64,000 nucleotides of DNA from Stigmatella erecta (lineage in GTDB: Bacteria > Myxococcota > Myxococcia > Myxococcales > Myxococcaceae), in the NCBI RefSeq assembly GCF_900111745.1, contig NZ_FOIJ01000005.1, positions 404,533 through 468,532 of the forward strand, in the 5' to 3' direction. Under the pieces are notes generated by a model that ran no database searches, was not told where the DNA came from, and worked only from the letters and a program-made list of their open reading frames with translations. The translations under genes were made by a program, and so were the position numbers. Numbering within the stretch: the stretch's first letter is position 1; every line of letters starts with the position of its first letter. Below, in pieces: positions 46,701 to 54,897 of this stretch.

Positions 46701-49700
46701 CTCCGGCTCGACCGGTGTGCCCAAGGGCGTGGTGGTGTCGCACCAGAACGTCGTGCGGCTGCTGGACACCACCGACCCCTGGTTTGGGTTTGGCCCCGGC
46801 GACGTGCACACGCTGTTCCACTCCTACGCCTTCGATGTGTCGGTGTTCGAGCTGTGGAGCATGCTGGCCAAGGGCGGGCGGCTCGTGGTGGTGCCCAAGC
46901 ACGTCACCCGGTCACCGCGGGAGTTCCTCGCACTGCTGGCGCGCGAGCGCGTGACCGTGCTGAGCCAGACCCCGTCGGCCTTCTACCAGCTGCCCCCGGC
47001 CGGCCTGGCGCTGCGCGTGGTGGTCTTCGCCGGGGAGGCGCTGGAGCTGAGCCGCATCCGCGCCTGGCGGCGGCCCGGCGGGCCGAAGCTGGTCAACATG
47101 TACGGCATCACCGAGACCACCGTGCACTCCAGCTACATCGAGCTGGATGACCCGGACGAGACCGCCAGCGTGATCGGCGTCGCGCTGCCGGACCTGCGGC
47201 TGCGCCTGCTCGACCACGCCCTGCGGCCGGTGCCGCCCGGCTGTCCCGGTGAAATCTACGTGGCCGGGCCCGGCGTGACGCGCGGCTACCTGAACCGGCC
47301 CGAGCTCACCGCGATCCGGTTCGTCCCCGATCCGTTCGGGGCCCCCGGCAGCCGCATGTACCGCTCCGGTGACCTCGCCCGGCGGCGCCCGGACGGCGGC
47401 CTGGAATACCGGGGCCGCGCCGACCAGCAGGTCAAGATCCGGGGCTACCGCATCGAGCCCGGCGAGGTCGAACGCGTCCTGGAACGGCATCCCTCGGTGG
47501 TCCAGGCCGTGGTGCTGCCCGATGCGGACCGGCTGGTCTGCTACGCCGTGCTGACCGGCGGCCTGGACGCGGCCGGGCTGCGCGCGCACGCGCGGACCGT
47601 GCTGCCCGAGCACATGGTGCCCGCGTTCGTGGTGCCGGTGCCGGAGATCCCGTTGACCGTCAATGGCAAGCTCGATCGCAGGGCCCTGCCCAGGCCGCAG
47701 TCCACGTTGCCGGTGAGCAGGCCGCCCCGCACGCCGAGGGAGAAGCTGCTGTGCGAGCTGTACGCCGAAGTGCTCGGCGTGCCTGAGGTGGGCGCGGAGG
47801 ACAGCTTTTTCGACCTGGGCGGGCACTCGCTGCTGGCCACCCGGCTGATCAACCGGGTGCGCGCGCAAACCGGGGTGGTGCTGGGCATCCGCACCCTCTT
47901 CGACGCCCCCGTGGTGGCCGATCTGGCCCGCTGCCTGCCGGAGGGACCCACCGCGCCGGACACCGCTTTCACCCCGGTGGCCCGGCCCGCGCACATCCCG
48001 CTGTCCGCGGCCCAGCGCAGACTGTGGTTCTTCAGCCAGTTCGCCGGGCCCAACTCCGTGTACAACATGGCCTTCGCCACCCGGCTGCGCGGTGACCTGC
48101 ACGAGGACTCCCTGCGGGCGGCCCTGCACGACGTGCTTCAGCGGCACGAGAGCCTGCGCACCAAGGTGCTCGAGGGTGGTGGCGAACCCGGCCAGCGGAT
48201 CTGCTCGGCCGACGAGCTGTCCGTGCACTCGCTCGAGGTGCCCGAGCCGGCGCTGGCCGACCGGCTCGCCGAGGCCGCCGGGCACATCTTCGATCTCACC
48301 GCCGAACTGCCCGTGCGCGCGCTGCTCTGCCGCACCGGGCCGCGGGAACACGTGCTGCTGCTCGTCCTGCACCACATCGCCGCCGACGGCTGGTCCCTGT
48401 CCCCGCTGGCCCGCGACCTGTCCACCGCCTACCGCGCCCGGCTCGCCGGGGAGGCTCCACAGTGGACGAGCGTGCCGGTGCAGTACGCCGACTACGCGCT
48501 CCAGCACCGGAAGACAAACCCGGCCCACTGGGTCGAGGTGCTGCGGGGCATCCCGGACGTGCTGCCGCTGCCCACCGACCACCCCCGGCCACCGGTGTCC
48601 GCGCACCGCGGTGAGACCGTCGGCTTCCGGTGGGACGCTGCCCTGCACGGCCGCATCACCGGGCTGGCCCGCGCGCACCGGGCGAGCGTGTTCATGGTGC
48701 TGCACGCCGCGATCGCCTGCCTGCTGCACCGTCTCGGTGCGGGCACGGACATCCCCATCGGCACCCCGGTCGCCGGGCGGCACGACGCCGCGCTGCACGA
48801 CACCGTCGGCTGCTTCATCAACACCGTGGTGCTGCGCACCAACCTGTCCGGCGCGCCCACCTTCGCCGAGCTGCTGGCGCGGGTGCGCGCGGTGGACCTG
48901 GACGCGTTCGCCCACCAGGACGTGCCGTTCGAGCAGGTGGTGGAGGCGCTCAACCCTCCGCGCTCGTTGTCCCGGCACCCGCTGTTCCAGGTGATGCTGG
49001 CCATCCAGGACACCCCGGCCGCCGATTTCTCCCTGCCCGGGGTCCGCGCCGAACCCGTGGCCGTGCACGGCGGGGCCTCGCGGCTGGACCTGCTGTGGAG
49101 CCTGCGCCAGGAGTCCGACGGGATCGACGGGCTGTTGGAGTACAACACCGAACTGTTCACCCCCGCCACGGCACGGCTGCTGCTGGCCCGGCTCGACCTG
49201 CTGCTGCGCGCCGCCGTCGCCGATCCGGACCGCCCGGTCCTCGACCTGCCGGTGCTCGTGCCCGGTGAGCGGGAACGGCTGCTCACCCGGTGGAACGACA
49301 CCGCGCGGAGCGTGCCGGACACCTCGGTGCACGCCCTGTTCGCCGAACGGGCGCGCGCCCATCCCCATGCGCTGGCGGTGGACGACCTCACCTACCGGCA
49401 ACTGGCAGAGCGGGTCGAACAGCTCGCCGGGCAGTTCCGCGCACTCGGAGCCGGTCCGGGCAGCCTGATCGCCCTGGTGCTGCACCGCACCGCCGACCTG
49501 CCCGCCGCGATGCTGGCCGCCGACCTCGCCGGCGCGGCCCACCTGCCCCTGGAACCCGGGCTGCCACCGGAACGCCTCACCGCGCTGCTCGCCGATGCGC
49601 GGCCGGCGCTGGTGGTGGACAACGAGAACGGACTGCGCGTCACGGCCCGCCCGGGAACTCCGGTGCCCGAGGACACCGCCTACGTCCGGTACACCTCCGG

Positions 49701-51594
49701 GTCCACCGGACGGCCCAAGGGCGTGATGGTGCCCAGGTCCGCGCGGCTCAACCTGCTGCACGCCATGCACGAGCGGCTGGGCCTCGTCCCGGAGGACCGG
49801 GTGCTGGCCTCCGCGCCGGCCGGGTTTGACATCTCCGAGCTGGAACTGCTGCTGCCCCTGGTGACCGGGGCCTCGCAGGTGCTCGCGGACCGCGACACCG
49901 TGCGCGAGCCGGACGAGTTGCTGGCGCTGCTGGAGCGCCGCCAGGTCACCGTGGTGCAGGCAACACCCTCGCTGTGGCACGCACTGGCCGAGCGCCGCCC
50001 GGAGTGCCTGCGCCGGGTGCGCGCGTTGGTTGGCGGTGAGGCCGTGCCCGGTGGGCTGGCCGAGGAACTGCGCGGCCTGGTGTCCTCGCTGCTGGCCTGC
50101 TACGGGCCGACCGAGACCACCGTGTGGTCCACCACGCTCCCGGTCACCGGAGCCACCGGCGCGACCGTCCCCATTGGACGTCCCCTGTGGAACACCCGCT
50201 GTCACGTGCTGGACGGGCGGTTGAACCTGGTGCCCCCCGGAGTGATCGGCGAGCTCTACCTGGCCGGGGACGGGGTGGCCACCGGCTACCTGCGCCAGCC
50301 AGACCTCACCGCCTCGCGCTTCCTGCCCGACCCGTACGGGCCGCCTGGGACCCGCATGTACCGCACCGGGGACCTCGCCTCCCGGGGCGCGGACGGGGTG
50401 CTGCGCTTCCACGGGCGCACCGATGACCAGGTCAAGGTGCGCGGCCACCGCGTGGAACTGGGCGAGGTGGAGGCGGTGCTCGCCCAGCACGCCGACGTGC
50501 ACGCGGCCGCGGTGACCGTGCACCGCAAGGGCGTGCTGGTGGGCTACCTGGTGCCCGCCGTCGCCGAACCGGACCTGTCCGCGATCAGCGCGCACCTGGC
50601 GCGGCACCTGCCCGACCACATGGTGCCCGCCCGTCTGGTCGCGGTGCCGGAGTTCCCGTTGAGCGCCAACGGGAAGGTGCGGCGCGACCAGCTGCCCGAA
50701 CCGGACTGGTCCGTGGCCGCCGAAGTCACGGCCACCCCAGGGGAGCAGCTGCTGTGCGGGCTGTTCGCCGACGTGCTCGACCTGCCCTCGGTCCGCCCCG
50801 GCGAGAACTTCTTCGAGCTGGGCGGGCATTCGCTGGTGGCGGCCAGGCTGATCGCGCGGGTGCGCGCGGTGCTCGGCGTGGCCCTGGGCGTGCGGGACGT
50901 GTTCACCGCACCCACCCCGGCGGCGCTCGCCGCGCGCCTTGCCGGAGCGGCCGAGACCGGTCCGCTGGTGCCCCTGCGCACCGGGGGGGCCGCCGCGCCG
51001 CTGTGCTGTGTTCCGGCGTTGAGCGGCCTCAGCGGCGTGTACGCGGGCCTGCTGCCCCACCTCGACGGCGAGCACCCGGTGTACGGCCTGCACACCGACG
51101 GCCTGCCGGACTCGGTGGAGGCGCTGGCCGAGCACCACGTCACGGCACTGCGCGCCGCCCACCCCGACGGGCCCTACCACCTGCTCGGCTGGTCCTTCGG
51201 CGGCCTGGTGGCACATGCGATGGCCGTGCGACTGCGGGAGCTCGGCGCCCCCGTCGGCCTGCTGGTCGTGGTGGACTCGGTCGCGGGGGCGGTGGCCGAG
51301 GTGGGCCCGGTCGAGGAGCGGATCTCCCGGCTGCTGGGCCGGGACAGCGCTTCGCTGGCCGCGGTGGCGCGCAACAACGAACGGCTGTTGCGGGCCTACC
51401 GGCCGCCGGTCTACCCGGGTGACGTCGTGTACTTCAACGCGGCGGGCGGCTCGAACCACGAGCAGTGGCGGCCGCACGTCGGCGGGCGGCTCACCGTGCA
51501 CCAGCTGGCCGCGGCGCACCACGACGTGTTCCAGCCCGAGCACGTGGCCGAGGCCGGCGCGCTGCTCCGGGACGAACTGAAGAGGACCCGATAG
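40741..51594 (+). CDS. Three-module non-ribosomal peptide synthetase (C-A-T-E / C-A-T / C-A-T-TE)
   Basis: 3,617 residues from GTG 40741 (GAGGGG 9 bases upstream). Domains by motif: C1 (VHHIALDG near 136; opening like EntF-type condensation domains), A1 (TSGSTGTPKG near 596), T1 (LGGDSIRAI near 968), E (HHLCVDGVSWR near 1125), C2 (HHLLLDG near 1559), A2 (TSGSTGVPKG near 1988), T2 (LGGHSLLA near 2358), C3 (HHIAADG near 2544), A3 (TSGSTGRPKG near 2985), T3 (LGGHSLVA near 3359), TE (GWSFGG near 3483). By alignment to GrsA, the A-domain pocket residues read DALWWGGVFK, DVFSVAMVHK and DILQLGCVWK (invariant Lys assumed). A3 fits glycine; A1 is Val-like at best; A2 is unclear. Expected product: D-X, X, Gly, perhaps N-acylated. 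Codon use and sequence style look actinobacterial, so transfer is likely. No tailoring or export gene is adjacent. Confidence 0.93.
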   Translation: MVDQSAEFELSDAQAGVWLAERAGHSRPGSYQWAEYLDLCGTVRTDLLTAALTRAASECEAIRVVFEETADSLPRQRVLDSAEPRVTTVDFREAADPVASARAWMAERLAAAGEELFLGAVLRLAEERQWVFLRVHHIALDGAGLALLVQRVAELYEGLREGLAVSGPRWAALAEVPSAEQAYRGSAALAEDRAWWLARLAGRPEPVVIGSRAAPAAEASVRWTRVLADVEFARLRQGSERLGTRWSRVVAAATAVHVQAVTGQSDLLLSLPVSGRAADVAVPAMTANVVPLRVRVNLAGTVGGLLQEVSGQLSAIRPRQRYRGERLRRELGLPEDGRKFFGPVLNIQRFDHVLRFGSATVTVHNLQAPPSEDLSVVAYDRGDGRLRLDFDANPTTCSPTRLRELGERFEHVLWQLVEATPDTPLAGIQPTTAAERAHLTALGTGAGQAVRALSVPAAFAARVRQQPEAGAVHCPATGRRLTYRDLDARATALAARLAGAGAGPGRNVALLLPRSVDLVVAVLAVLKSGAAYVPLHAEDPPPRRAAVLGDSGARLLLTGQADATAPGLRVLTVHGTGPGAACPEAGGHDLACVMFTSGSTGTPKGVAVTHANLVSLASDRWWTEGGAERVLLHSPQAFDAINLELWVPLLTGGEIVLAPPGRLDPGELTRVITTAGVTGMWLTAGLFNAIATQDPRCLAGLRQVWTGGDVVSPAAVRAVQQALPGLTVVNGYGPTETTVFATRYPAGPVAGVVPIGRPLDGARVLLLDEAMRPVPPGTTGEVYLGGAGVALGYLNRPGATAERFLPDPSGPPGARVYRTGDLARWNADGQLEFAGRADGQVKLRGFRVELGEVDAALLAQPGVRQAATVLREGRLVSYVVGEVSDGLLARLGERLPPFLVPSAVVGLASLPLTRNGKLDRAALPDPTAPAPEPVRATGSAAERTLAKLFAQVLGRAEVPVDGDFFQLGGDSIRAIQLAAAAQRAGLAVSTSDVFRAPTVTALAKGLALPAARGRGLAPGDPSDPTVPLTPVMHWLRGRGAPDNGFVQSMTVRTPAGCTAMQVRAVVQALVDHHGMLRLALSEVAGVWALRVLEHVTVELDRPIDLARGHVLHATWRENRLTLTAHHLCVDGVSWRILLDDLHAAWAAVRDGRAPKLPATGTPFPQWARALLQHAHHPGVLADLPRWLAPVADPPVGDRALDPSLDTEDTRQWLSLSLAADFLSQSAAAFDCSVYELLLTAFALATGPVRVELEGHGREEFADGLDLSRTVGWFTTLYPVQLDAGCHWPTDPVDLDGAVARVRETLKGLARTGFGHGLLRHLNPQTAPLLAGVAAPRYAFNYLGHFDVNGDGDWAVLPEDTVVGAATGGPLALAHAVELDAVLAQHPGGPRLVANWSWPGRLLPREKIRALAERWFEVLTALGTRGRARATGALPLPPLAQGLLFHSLYDHDGADPYLVQFVFELEGALDGAGLRTALHRLLLRHPQLSAGVRQSPAGRPVQVIDPEFTVPWHDLPAHEDLEAFLTQDRQRRFDLARPPLFRAALQRRAADRHVFVLTTHHLLLDGWSMPIVVKELFGLYAGKPLPPAPAYRDFLDWLATRDPHAAEAAWRGILSTVDGPTLVGGAGRRGSASARLRCEAALPAGLAEVAHRHGVTPNVVMQLAWAVLVGALTGRQDVVFGATVSGRPPELPGAEGIVGLLINTIPVRVGLAPARTVADALAALRERQLAVLDHQHVDLTRLQALAGQGELFDTVVVFENYPLEEEALPGLVLRNARGLDGTHYPLTLVVMPGEHGRLRLDHSADVLDAEGARRLLARLASILAQFADRPGATLGALDLLLPGEHEPVPAPETARRCTLPELFEAQVRARPDAVAVTCEGEHLTYRELNARANRLAHHLVAQGAGPERLVALVLPRSLDLVVAVLAVLKSGAGYVPMDPDQPEERLRQVLAAVNPVLVLDQAGPLEEHPEHDLGPRADPDGVAYVIHTSGSTGVPKGVVVSHQNVVRLLDTTDPWFGFGPGDVHTLFHSYAFDVSVFELWSMLAKGGRLVVVPKHVTRSPREFLALLARERVTVLSQTPSAFYQLPPAGLALRVVVFAGEALELSRIRAWRRPGGPKLVNMYGITETTVHSSYIELDDPDETASVIGVALPDLRLRLLDHALRPVPPGCPGEIYVAGPGVTRGYLNRPELTAIRFVPDPFGAPGSRMYRSGDLARRRPDGGLEYRGRADQQVKIRGYRIEPGEVERVLERHPSVVQAVVLPDADRLVCYAVLTGGLDAAGLRAHARTVLPEHMVPAFVVPVPEIPLTVNGKLDRRALPRPQSTLPVSRPPRTPREKLLCELYAEVLGVPEVGAEDSFFDLGGHSLLATRLINRVRAQTGVVLGIRTLFDAPVVADLARCLPEGPTAPDTAFTPVARPAHIPLSAAQRRLWFFSQFAGPNSVYNMAFATRLRGDLHEDSLRAALHDVLQRHESLRTKVLEGGGEPGQRICSADELSVHSLEVPEPALADRLAEAAGHIFDLTAELPVRALLCRTGPREHVLLLVLHHIAADGWSLSPLARDLSTAYRARLAGEAPQWTSVPVQYADYALQHRKTNPAHWVEVLRGIPDVLPLPTDHPRPPVSAHRGETVGFRWDAALHGRITGLARAHRASVFMVLHAAIACLLHRLGAGTDIPIGTPVAGRHDAALHDTVGCFINTVVLRTNLSGAPTFAELLARVRAVDLDAFAHQDVPFEQVVEALNPPRSLSRHPLFQVMLAIQDTPAADFSLPGVRAEPVAVHGGASRLDLLWSLRQESDGIDGLLEYNTELFTPATARLLLARLDLLLRAAVADPDRPVLDLPVLVPGERERLLTRWNDTARSVPDTSVHALFAERARAHPHALAVDDLTYRQLAERVEQLAGQFRALGAGPGSLIALVLHRTADLPAAMLAADLAGAAHLPLEPGLPPERLTALLADARPALVVDNENGLRVTARPGTPVPEDTAYVRYTSGSTGRPKGVMVPRSARLNLLHAMHERLGLVPEDRVLASAPAGFDISELELLLPLVTGASQVLADRDTVREPDELLALLERRQVTVVQATPSLWHALAERRPECLRRVRALVGGEAVPGGLAEELRGLVSSLLACYGPTETTVWSTTLPVTGATGATVPIGRPLWNTRCHVLDGRLNLVPPGVIGELYLAGDGVATGYLRQPDLTASRFLPDPYGPPGTRMYRTGDLASRGADGVLRFHGRTDDQVKVRGHRVELGEVEAVLAQHADVHAAAVTVHRKGVLVGYLVPAVAEPDLSAISAHLARHLPDHMVPARLVAVPEFPLSANGKVRRDQLPEPDWSVAAEVTATPGEQLLCGLFADVLDLPSVRPGENFFELGGHSLVAARLIARVRAVLGVALGVRDVFTAPTPAALAARLAGAAETGPLVPLRTGGAAAPLCCVPALSGLSGVYAGLLPHLDGEHPVYGLHTDGLPDSVEALAEHHVTALRAAHPDGPYHLLGWSFGGLVAHAMAVRLRELGAPVGLLVVVDSVAGAVAEVGPVEERISRLLGRDSASLAAVARNNERLLRAYRPPVYPGDVVYFNAAGGSNHEQWRPHVGGRLTVHQLAAAHHDVFQPEHVAEAGALLRDELKRTR

Positions 51595-51618
51595 GGGAGC
51601 AAGGAGCCCCCCCCACGC

Positions 51619-53232
51619 CTAGTCCTTCGTGCAGACCACGTCGTCCACCTGGAGGTGGTCGCGGTCCGCCACGCTGCGGCTGGGATAGAGGAGCAGGCGC
51701 CAGTCACGCACGTTGCCGGTGAAGCGGAAGAACACCGGCTCCCAGGCATTGCTGTCCACCGTGATGAAATCCGTCTGGGGGCTCCAGCCGGCGCTCGAGT
51801 AGATGCGGTGGCGGATGGTGCCGTGGCCCCTCACCCGGTACGAGCAGGAGTAGTTGCCGGCCGGCACGTTGAACTTCTGGAGCGTGAAGCGCTCGGCGGT
51901 CTGGATGGGGACGACGAACTGGAGTGCACGCGAGCCCCCGTGCACCGCCTGCGTGTAGGGCACCAGGCGCGAGGGTTTGATCTCCGAGCCCGGATCCGCG
52001 ACGCCGTTATCCAGCCCGTACCAGAAGTCGGGAATGTACGGGGTGCCGTAGTACGGAATGGACGTGTGGCTCCAGTTCTCGAAGCCGCCGTTGCGGATGA
52101 TGTTCGCGGGGTGCTCGGCGGAGACACAGCGATGGGTCGCCGGATCGCAGGCGGGCAGGGCGCTGCGGCAGTCATAGGTGGTGAAGCAGGCCCCAGGCGA
52201 CAGCTCGCACACGCCCGTCGTGGGGTTGCAGCTCGTCGCCGGGTTGTTGCAGACGACGCCCGCGCACGGATCGCCTTCCACGCAGAGGTGCGAGGCGGTG
52301 TCACAGACGGGCGTCTGCGGAGTGCTGGCGCAATCCGCGTGGCGGACGCAGCGGTTCGCCGCGGTCACGCACGTATGGGCCGCATCGCAGGTCTGCCACG
52401 TGCTGCACTGGGTGGCGTCGTTGCAGCGGCCGGAGAGCGGCTCACAGGCCGCGGTGGCGTTCACGCAGCGCTCCCAGGACTGGCAGCTGACCCCGTCACA
52501 CGGCTCCGGGGCGCGCGTGCAGCGCACGTCGTCGAGGCTCAGGTGGTCGCCCCGGGTGTTGCGGAGGCTGAAGATGAGCTCGAAGGTGTCGTAGACGGGG
52601 TTGGCGAGGTTGAAGGCGTACGACACCCGGGTCCAGTCCTGTGTCTCGACCGTGGTGTAGCTCGAGTACGAGGAGTAGTCGGTGTCGAAGAAGGCGTTGC
52701 GGACCTCACCGGAGCCCCGCACCTGGTAGGTGCAGGCGTAGCGGCCGGCGGGCATGGACTTCGCGACGGTGGTGAAGCGCTTGTGTGTCCCCGAGGCATT
52801 GCTCAGCCGGACCGCGTTGAGGCCGTGGGAGGGACTCGTCGTCACCTTCTGCACCGCGTCGCTGGTGAGGTTCGACGTGCTGCCCAGCCATTGGGAGGGA
52901 TGCGCGCCGGGCCATTCCTCGAAGCTCCAGTTGTCGAGGACGCTCGGCCCGGCGTCAGGCGTCCCGGTGCCCGCGTCAGGCGTCTCAGTGCCCGCGTCCG
53001 GAACCTCCGTGCCCGCGTCAGGCGTCCCGGTACCCGCGTCTGGAACCTCCGTGCCCGAGTCAGGCGTCTCACCCGTGCCTGAATCTGGCGCCTCGGTGCC
53101 AGCATCCGGCTGCGGCGTGCCCGCGTCCGGTTGTGACGGACCGGGCTCAGAGGGCCCTTCTGGAGCCGTCGAATCACCGCAGGCGGCCAGCAGGACCATC
53201 AGCGACGTCAGGCACACGCGGAACAACTTCAC
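51619..53232 (-). CDS. Lipoprotein with PDAGT repeats, two carbohydrate-binding-like domains and Cys-rich middle
   Basis: 537 residues. Start GTG 53232 has GGAGG upstream and gives KLFRVCLTSLMVLLAACGDS with lipobox LAAC (Cys18). A low-complexity stretch of about 60 residues repeats PDAGT / PDSGT, an extended spacer often seen in myxobacterial surface lipoproteins. Two similar jelly-roll-like domains follow (NWSFEEWPGAHPSQWLG to LSLDDVRC, and NGGFENWSHTSIPYYG to LQVDDVVC), separated by a Cys-rich region with EGF-like spacing. Probably cell-surface polysaccharide binding. It converges on the NRPS, 24 bases from its stop. Confidence 0.82.
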   Translation of the reverse strand: MKLFRVCLTSLMVLLAACGDSTAPEGPSEPGPSQPDAGTPQPDAGTEAPDSGTGETPDSGTEVPDAGTGTPDAGTEVPDAGTETPDAGTGTPDAGPSVLDNWSFEEWPGAHPSQWLGSTSNLTSDAVQKVTTSPSHGLNAVRLSNASGTHKRFTTVAKSMPAGRYACTYQVRGSGEVRNAFFDTDYSSYSSYTTVETQDWTRVSYAFNLANPVYDTFELIFSLRNTRGDHLSLDDVRCTRAPEPCDGVSCQSWERCVNATAACEPLSGRCNDATQCSTWQTCDAAHTCVTAANRCVRHADCASTPQTPVCDTASHLCVEGDPCAGVVCNNPATSCNPTTGVCELSPGACFTTYDCRSALPACDPATHRCVSAEHPANIIRNGGFENWSHTSIPYYGTPYIPDFWYGLDNGVADPGSEIKPSRLVPYTQAVHGGSRALQFVVPIQTAERFTLQKFNVPAGNYSCSYRVRGHGTIRHRIYSSAGWSPQTDFITVDSNAWEPVFFRFTGNVRDWRLLLYPSRSVADRDHLQVDDVVCTKD

Positions 53233-53446
53233 AGCAAGCCTCCAGCTTCCAGGGAACGAGTCCCCCAGCATCTCCGATATGCTTGAACGGGTCCAACGCC
53301 GGTGGAATGCAAAGACTCAGTGTCAAAAGCAGGCTCACTCAGTGGGCGGTGAGCCGCGGCTCTCCGTGCGACAACGCCGGAGTCCATCGCATGGTCGTGA
53401 TGGGAATGAGCCACGAACGGGGCATCGACCTTTTTTGGCCAGTGGC

Positions 53447-53695
53447 TCAACCAACATCCAGCACACGGATCCGGGACTCGTCGAAGGTGAGGGTCTTCTT
53501 CTGAATCGGAGCGGGAAAGAAGAGCAGCGTCGGCGTATTCCCCGCGACATGAACCTCGGGTAACGGCTCGGCGGGGTTGCTTGTGACGGTGACAGCTCGC
53601 GTGCGCTCGATTGGCCCCCCAGGCGGAGGCTCGGCTCGTGCTGCGGTTCCCCAAAGAAGCGCGAGCGCCAGGGTCAATCTCAACGGTTGGAGCAA
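53447..53695 (-). pseudogene. Truncated DUF2381-family protein gene
   Basis: Reading from TTG 53695: signal peptide (LQPLRLTLALALLWGTAARA), then RTRAVTVTSNPAEPLPEVHV and ESRIRVLDVG before a TGA at 53,447. This is the start of a DUF2381 protein, a myxobacterial paralog family often found near Ser/Thr kinases; the remaining two thirds are missing. AGGAGG lies just upstream, inside the 62-base repeat. Confidence 0.6.
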
Positions 53696-53700
53696 AGGTA

Positions 53701-53762
53701 CGTGACCTCCTGCATGGTCACGCGACCCTCGCGGGCACTCACGCAGTGGGTCCAAATCCCAC
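53701..53762 (+). repeat. 62-base inverted-repeat copy, right
   Basis: CGTGACCTCCTGCATGGTCA and onward to TCCAAATCCCAC, with 58 of 62 positions matching the reverse complement of 40,417-40,478. The hairpin GTGGGTCCAAATCCCAC resembles a T-arm. On the minus strand it is the leader of the DUF2381 remnant and contains its ribosome site. Confidence 0.6.
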
Positions 53763-53806
53763 AGTCCGGGAGCCGCGGCGGTACACCTTGCCCCCCACAG
53801 TTGCTG

Positions 53807-53885
53807 CCAACTGGTTGGTACCGTGAAGCGGCCACTGCCAACTGGTTGGTACCGCGCAACGGCTGCTACCGACTGGTTGGTACCG
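53807..53885 (+). repeat. Three tandem copies of a 31-base repeat
   Basis: CCAACTGGTTGGTACCG occurs at 53,807 and 53,838, and with one change at 53,869, so the period is exactly 31 bases. Each copy contains the inverted pair CCAAC/GTTGG and a GGTACC palindrome, as binding sites for a dimeric protein do. The spacer bases between copies are partly conserved. Too few copies and too similar spacers for a CRISPR. Confidence 0.7.
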
Positions 53886-54428
53886 TCGACGGGAACAGTC
53901 CGCGAGTGCGGACGGTCCCTGTTGAGTTCGGCAAAGCCTACCCCGTGAATTCAATGGGTTAGAAAGGCGCACCAAGACGCCCTGTTCCGCCACCCTCCGC
54001 GCAAGCCCTGAGCATTCCAGCGCTTTCTGGGGTACCGTCTCCCAGCGCGGACGCATCGTGCGAGTTCGCGGACTGTGTTCAGGGCGCCTGCTGATGGCCC
54101 AGGAGAACATCCATCACCACCGCATGGGGAGAGCCACAACCACATCGTGGCCAGGTAGACCTGTCCCAGTCGACGCTGATGATGTACGGGCCGGTGGCCG
54201 CAGCGTGCAGTGAGCCGGTGGCCCGCCGCCTCGGCGTCACGTGTCTGAACGTGCTGTTGGGCTACAGAAGGCGGTGGACGTGGAGGTGGACCGCGACAAG
54301 CCATGTTCCACGGGGATTGAGGTGCCGGACGCCAAGGGGGATGTCACCGCAAAGACCTTCGCGCAGTTCAGCGTGAAGGCGATGCGCCGGGCGCTGCGGC
54401 GCAAGCGCACACCGGCCTCCGTCGGCTT
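53886..54428. other. Degraded region 53,886-54,428
   Basis: About 540 bases with no intact gene. A plus-strand stretch at about 54,262-54,420 (VGLQKAVDVEVDRDKPCSTG, FAQFSVKAMRRALRRKRTPA) looks coding but has no clear start. The rest holds stops in all frames. I see no RNA gene. Confidence 0.35.
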
Positions 54429-54884
54429 TCAAGGCTGTGCCAGGCAGGCTTCTTCGTAGCCCCATCGGTCTTGGTGTCGACCGGACTCCAGCGCTTGTTT
54501 CAACTCCTCCCAAGAGACGGAGGGAGGCACGTCCACCGCGAGCAGGCGGGGAAGATGGCTCAGCTCCGTCGAGCAGCCGAGGTGCTTGAAGAGGATACGC
54601 ACAGCCGCAACGTCAGCCGCATCATAGACGACGACTCGGATCGTGCTGTGTCCCGAGGGCTGAGCGACCTCCTTGAAGCGGAAGACGTTCTCCTCGGGAA
54701 CCGCAGAAACGATGTCGTTCACCGCGATGCCAAGCGCGAAGAAGGGAATGTTGTCGATCTTGAAGAGGCCATCACCGACCTTGATGGCCCAGAGCGTTTC
54801 TGCGCTCGCTGGCGGATAGCCGTCCTCGTCCTGCTCAAGTTCGAAAAGGATTTTGACGCGGTGCTCGGTCGCAGGCTCGCTCAT
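54429..54884 (-). CDS. DUF4265 protein, probable immunity partner
   Basis: 151 residues. ATG 54884 begins MSEPATEHRVKILFELEQDE; the DUF4265 domain follows (ETLWAIKVGDGLFKIDNIPFFALGIAVNDIVSA). It is soluble, acidic and without a signal peptide. It begins 13 bases after the secreted HNH nuclease gene on the same strand. DUF4265 proteins recur beside such nucleases, so a cytosolic immunity role is a reasonable inference. Confidence 0.75.
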   Translation of the reverse strand: MSEPATEHRVKILFELEQDEDGYPPASAETLWAIKVGDGLFKIDNIPFFALGIAVNDIVSAVPEENVFRFKEVAQPSGHSTIRVVVYDAADVAAVRILFKHLGCSTELSHLPRLLAVDVPPSVSWEELKQALESGRHQDRWGYEEACLAQP

Positions 54885-54897
54885 GGACGGGGCGCCT

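Noticed and set aside
46912..51543. 1,543-residue open frame on the minus strand
   Set aside because: Again antisense to the NRPS, with low-complexity composition and no domain, while the plus-strand frame has full NRPS motifs.
53807..53885. Short CRISPR array
   Set aside because: Only three repeats, the spacers are about 14 bases and partly alike, and no cas gene is nearby.
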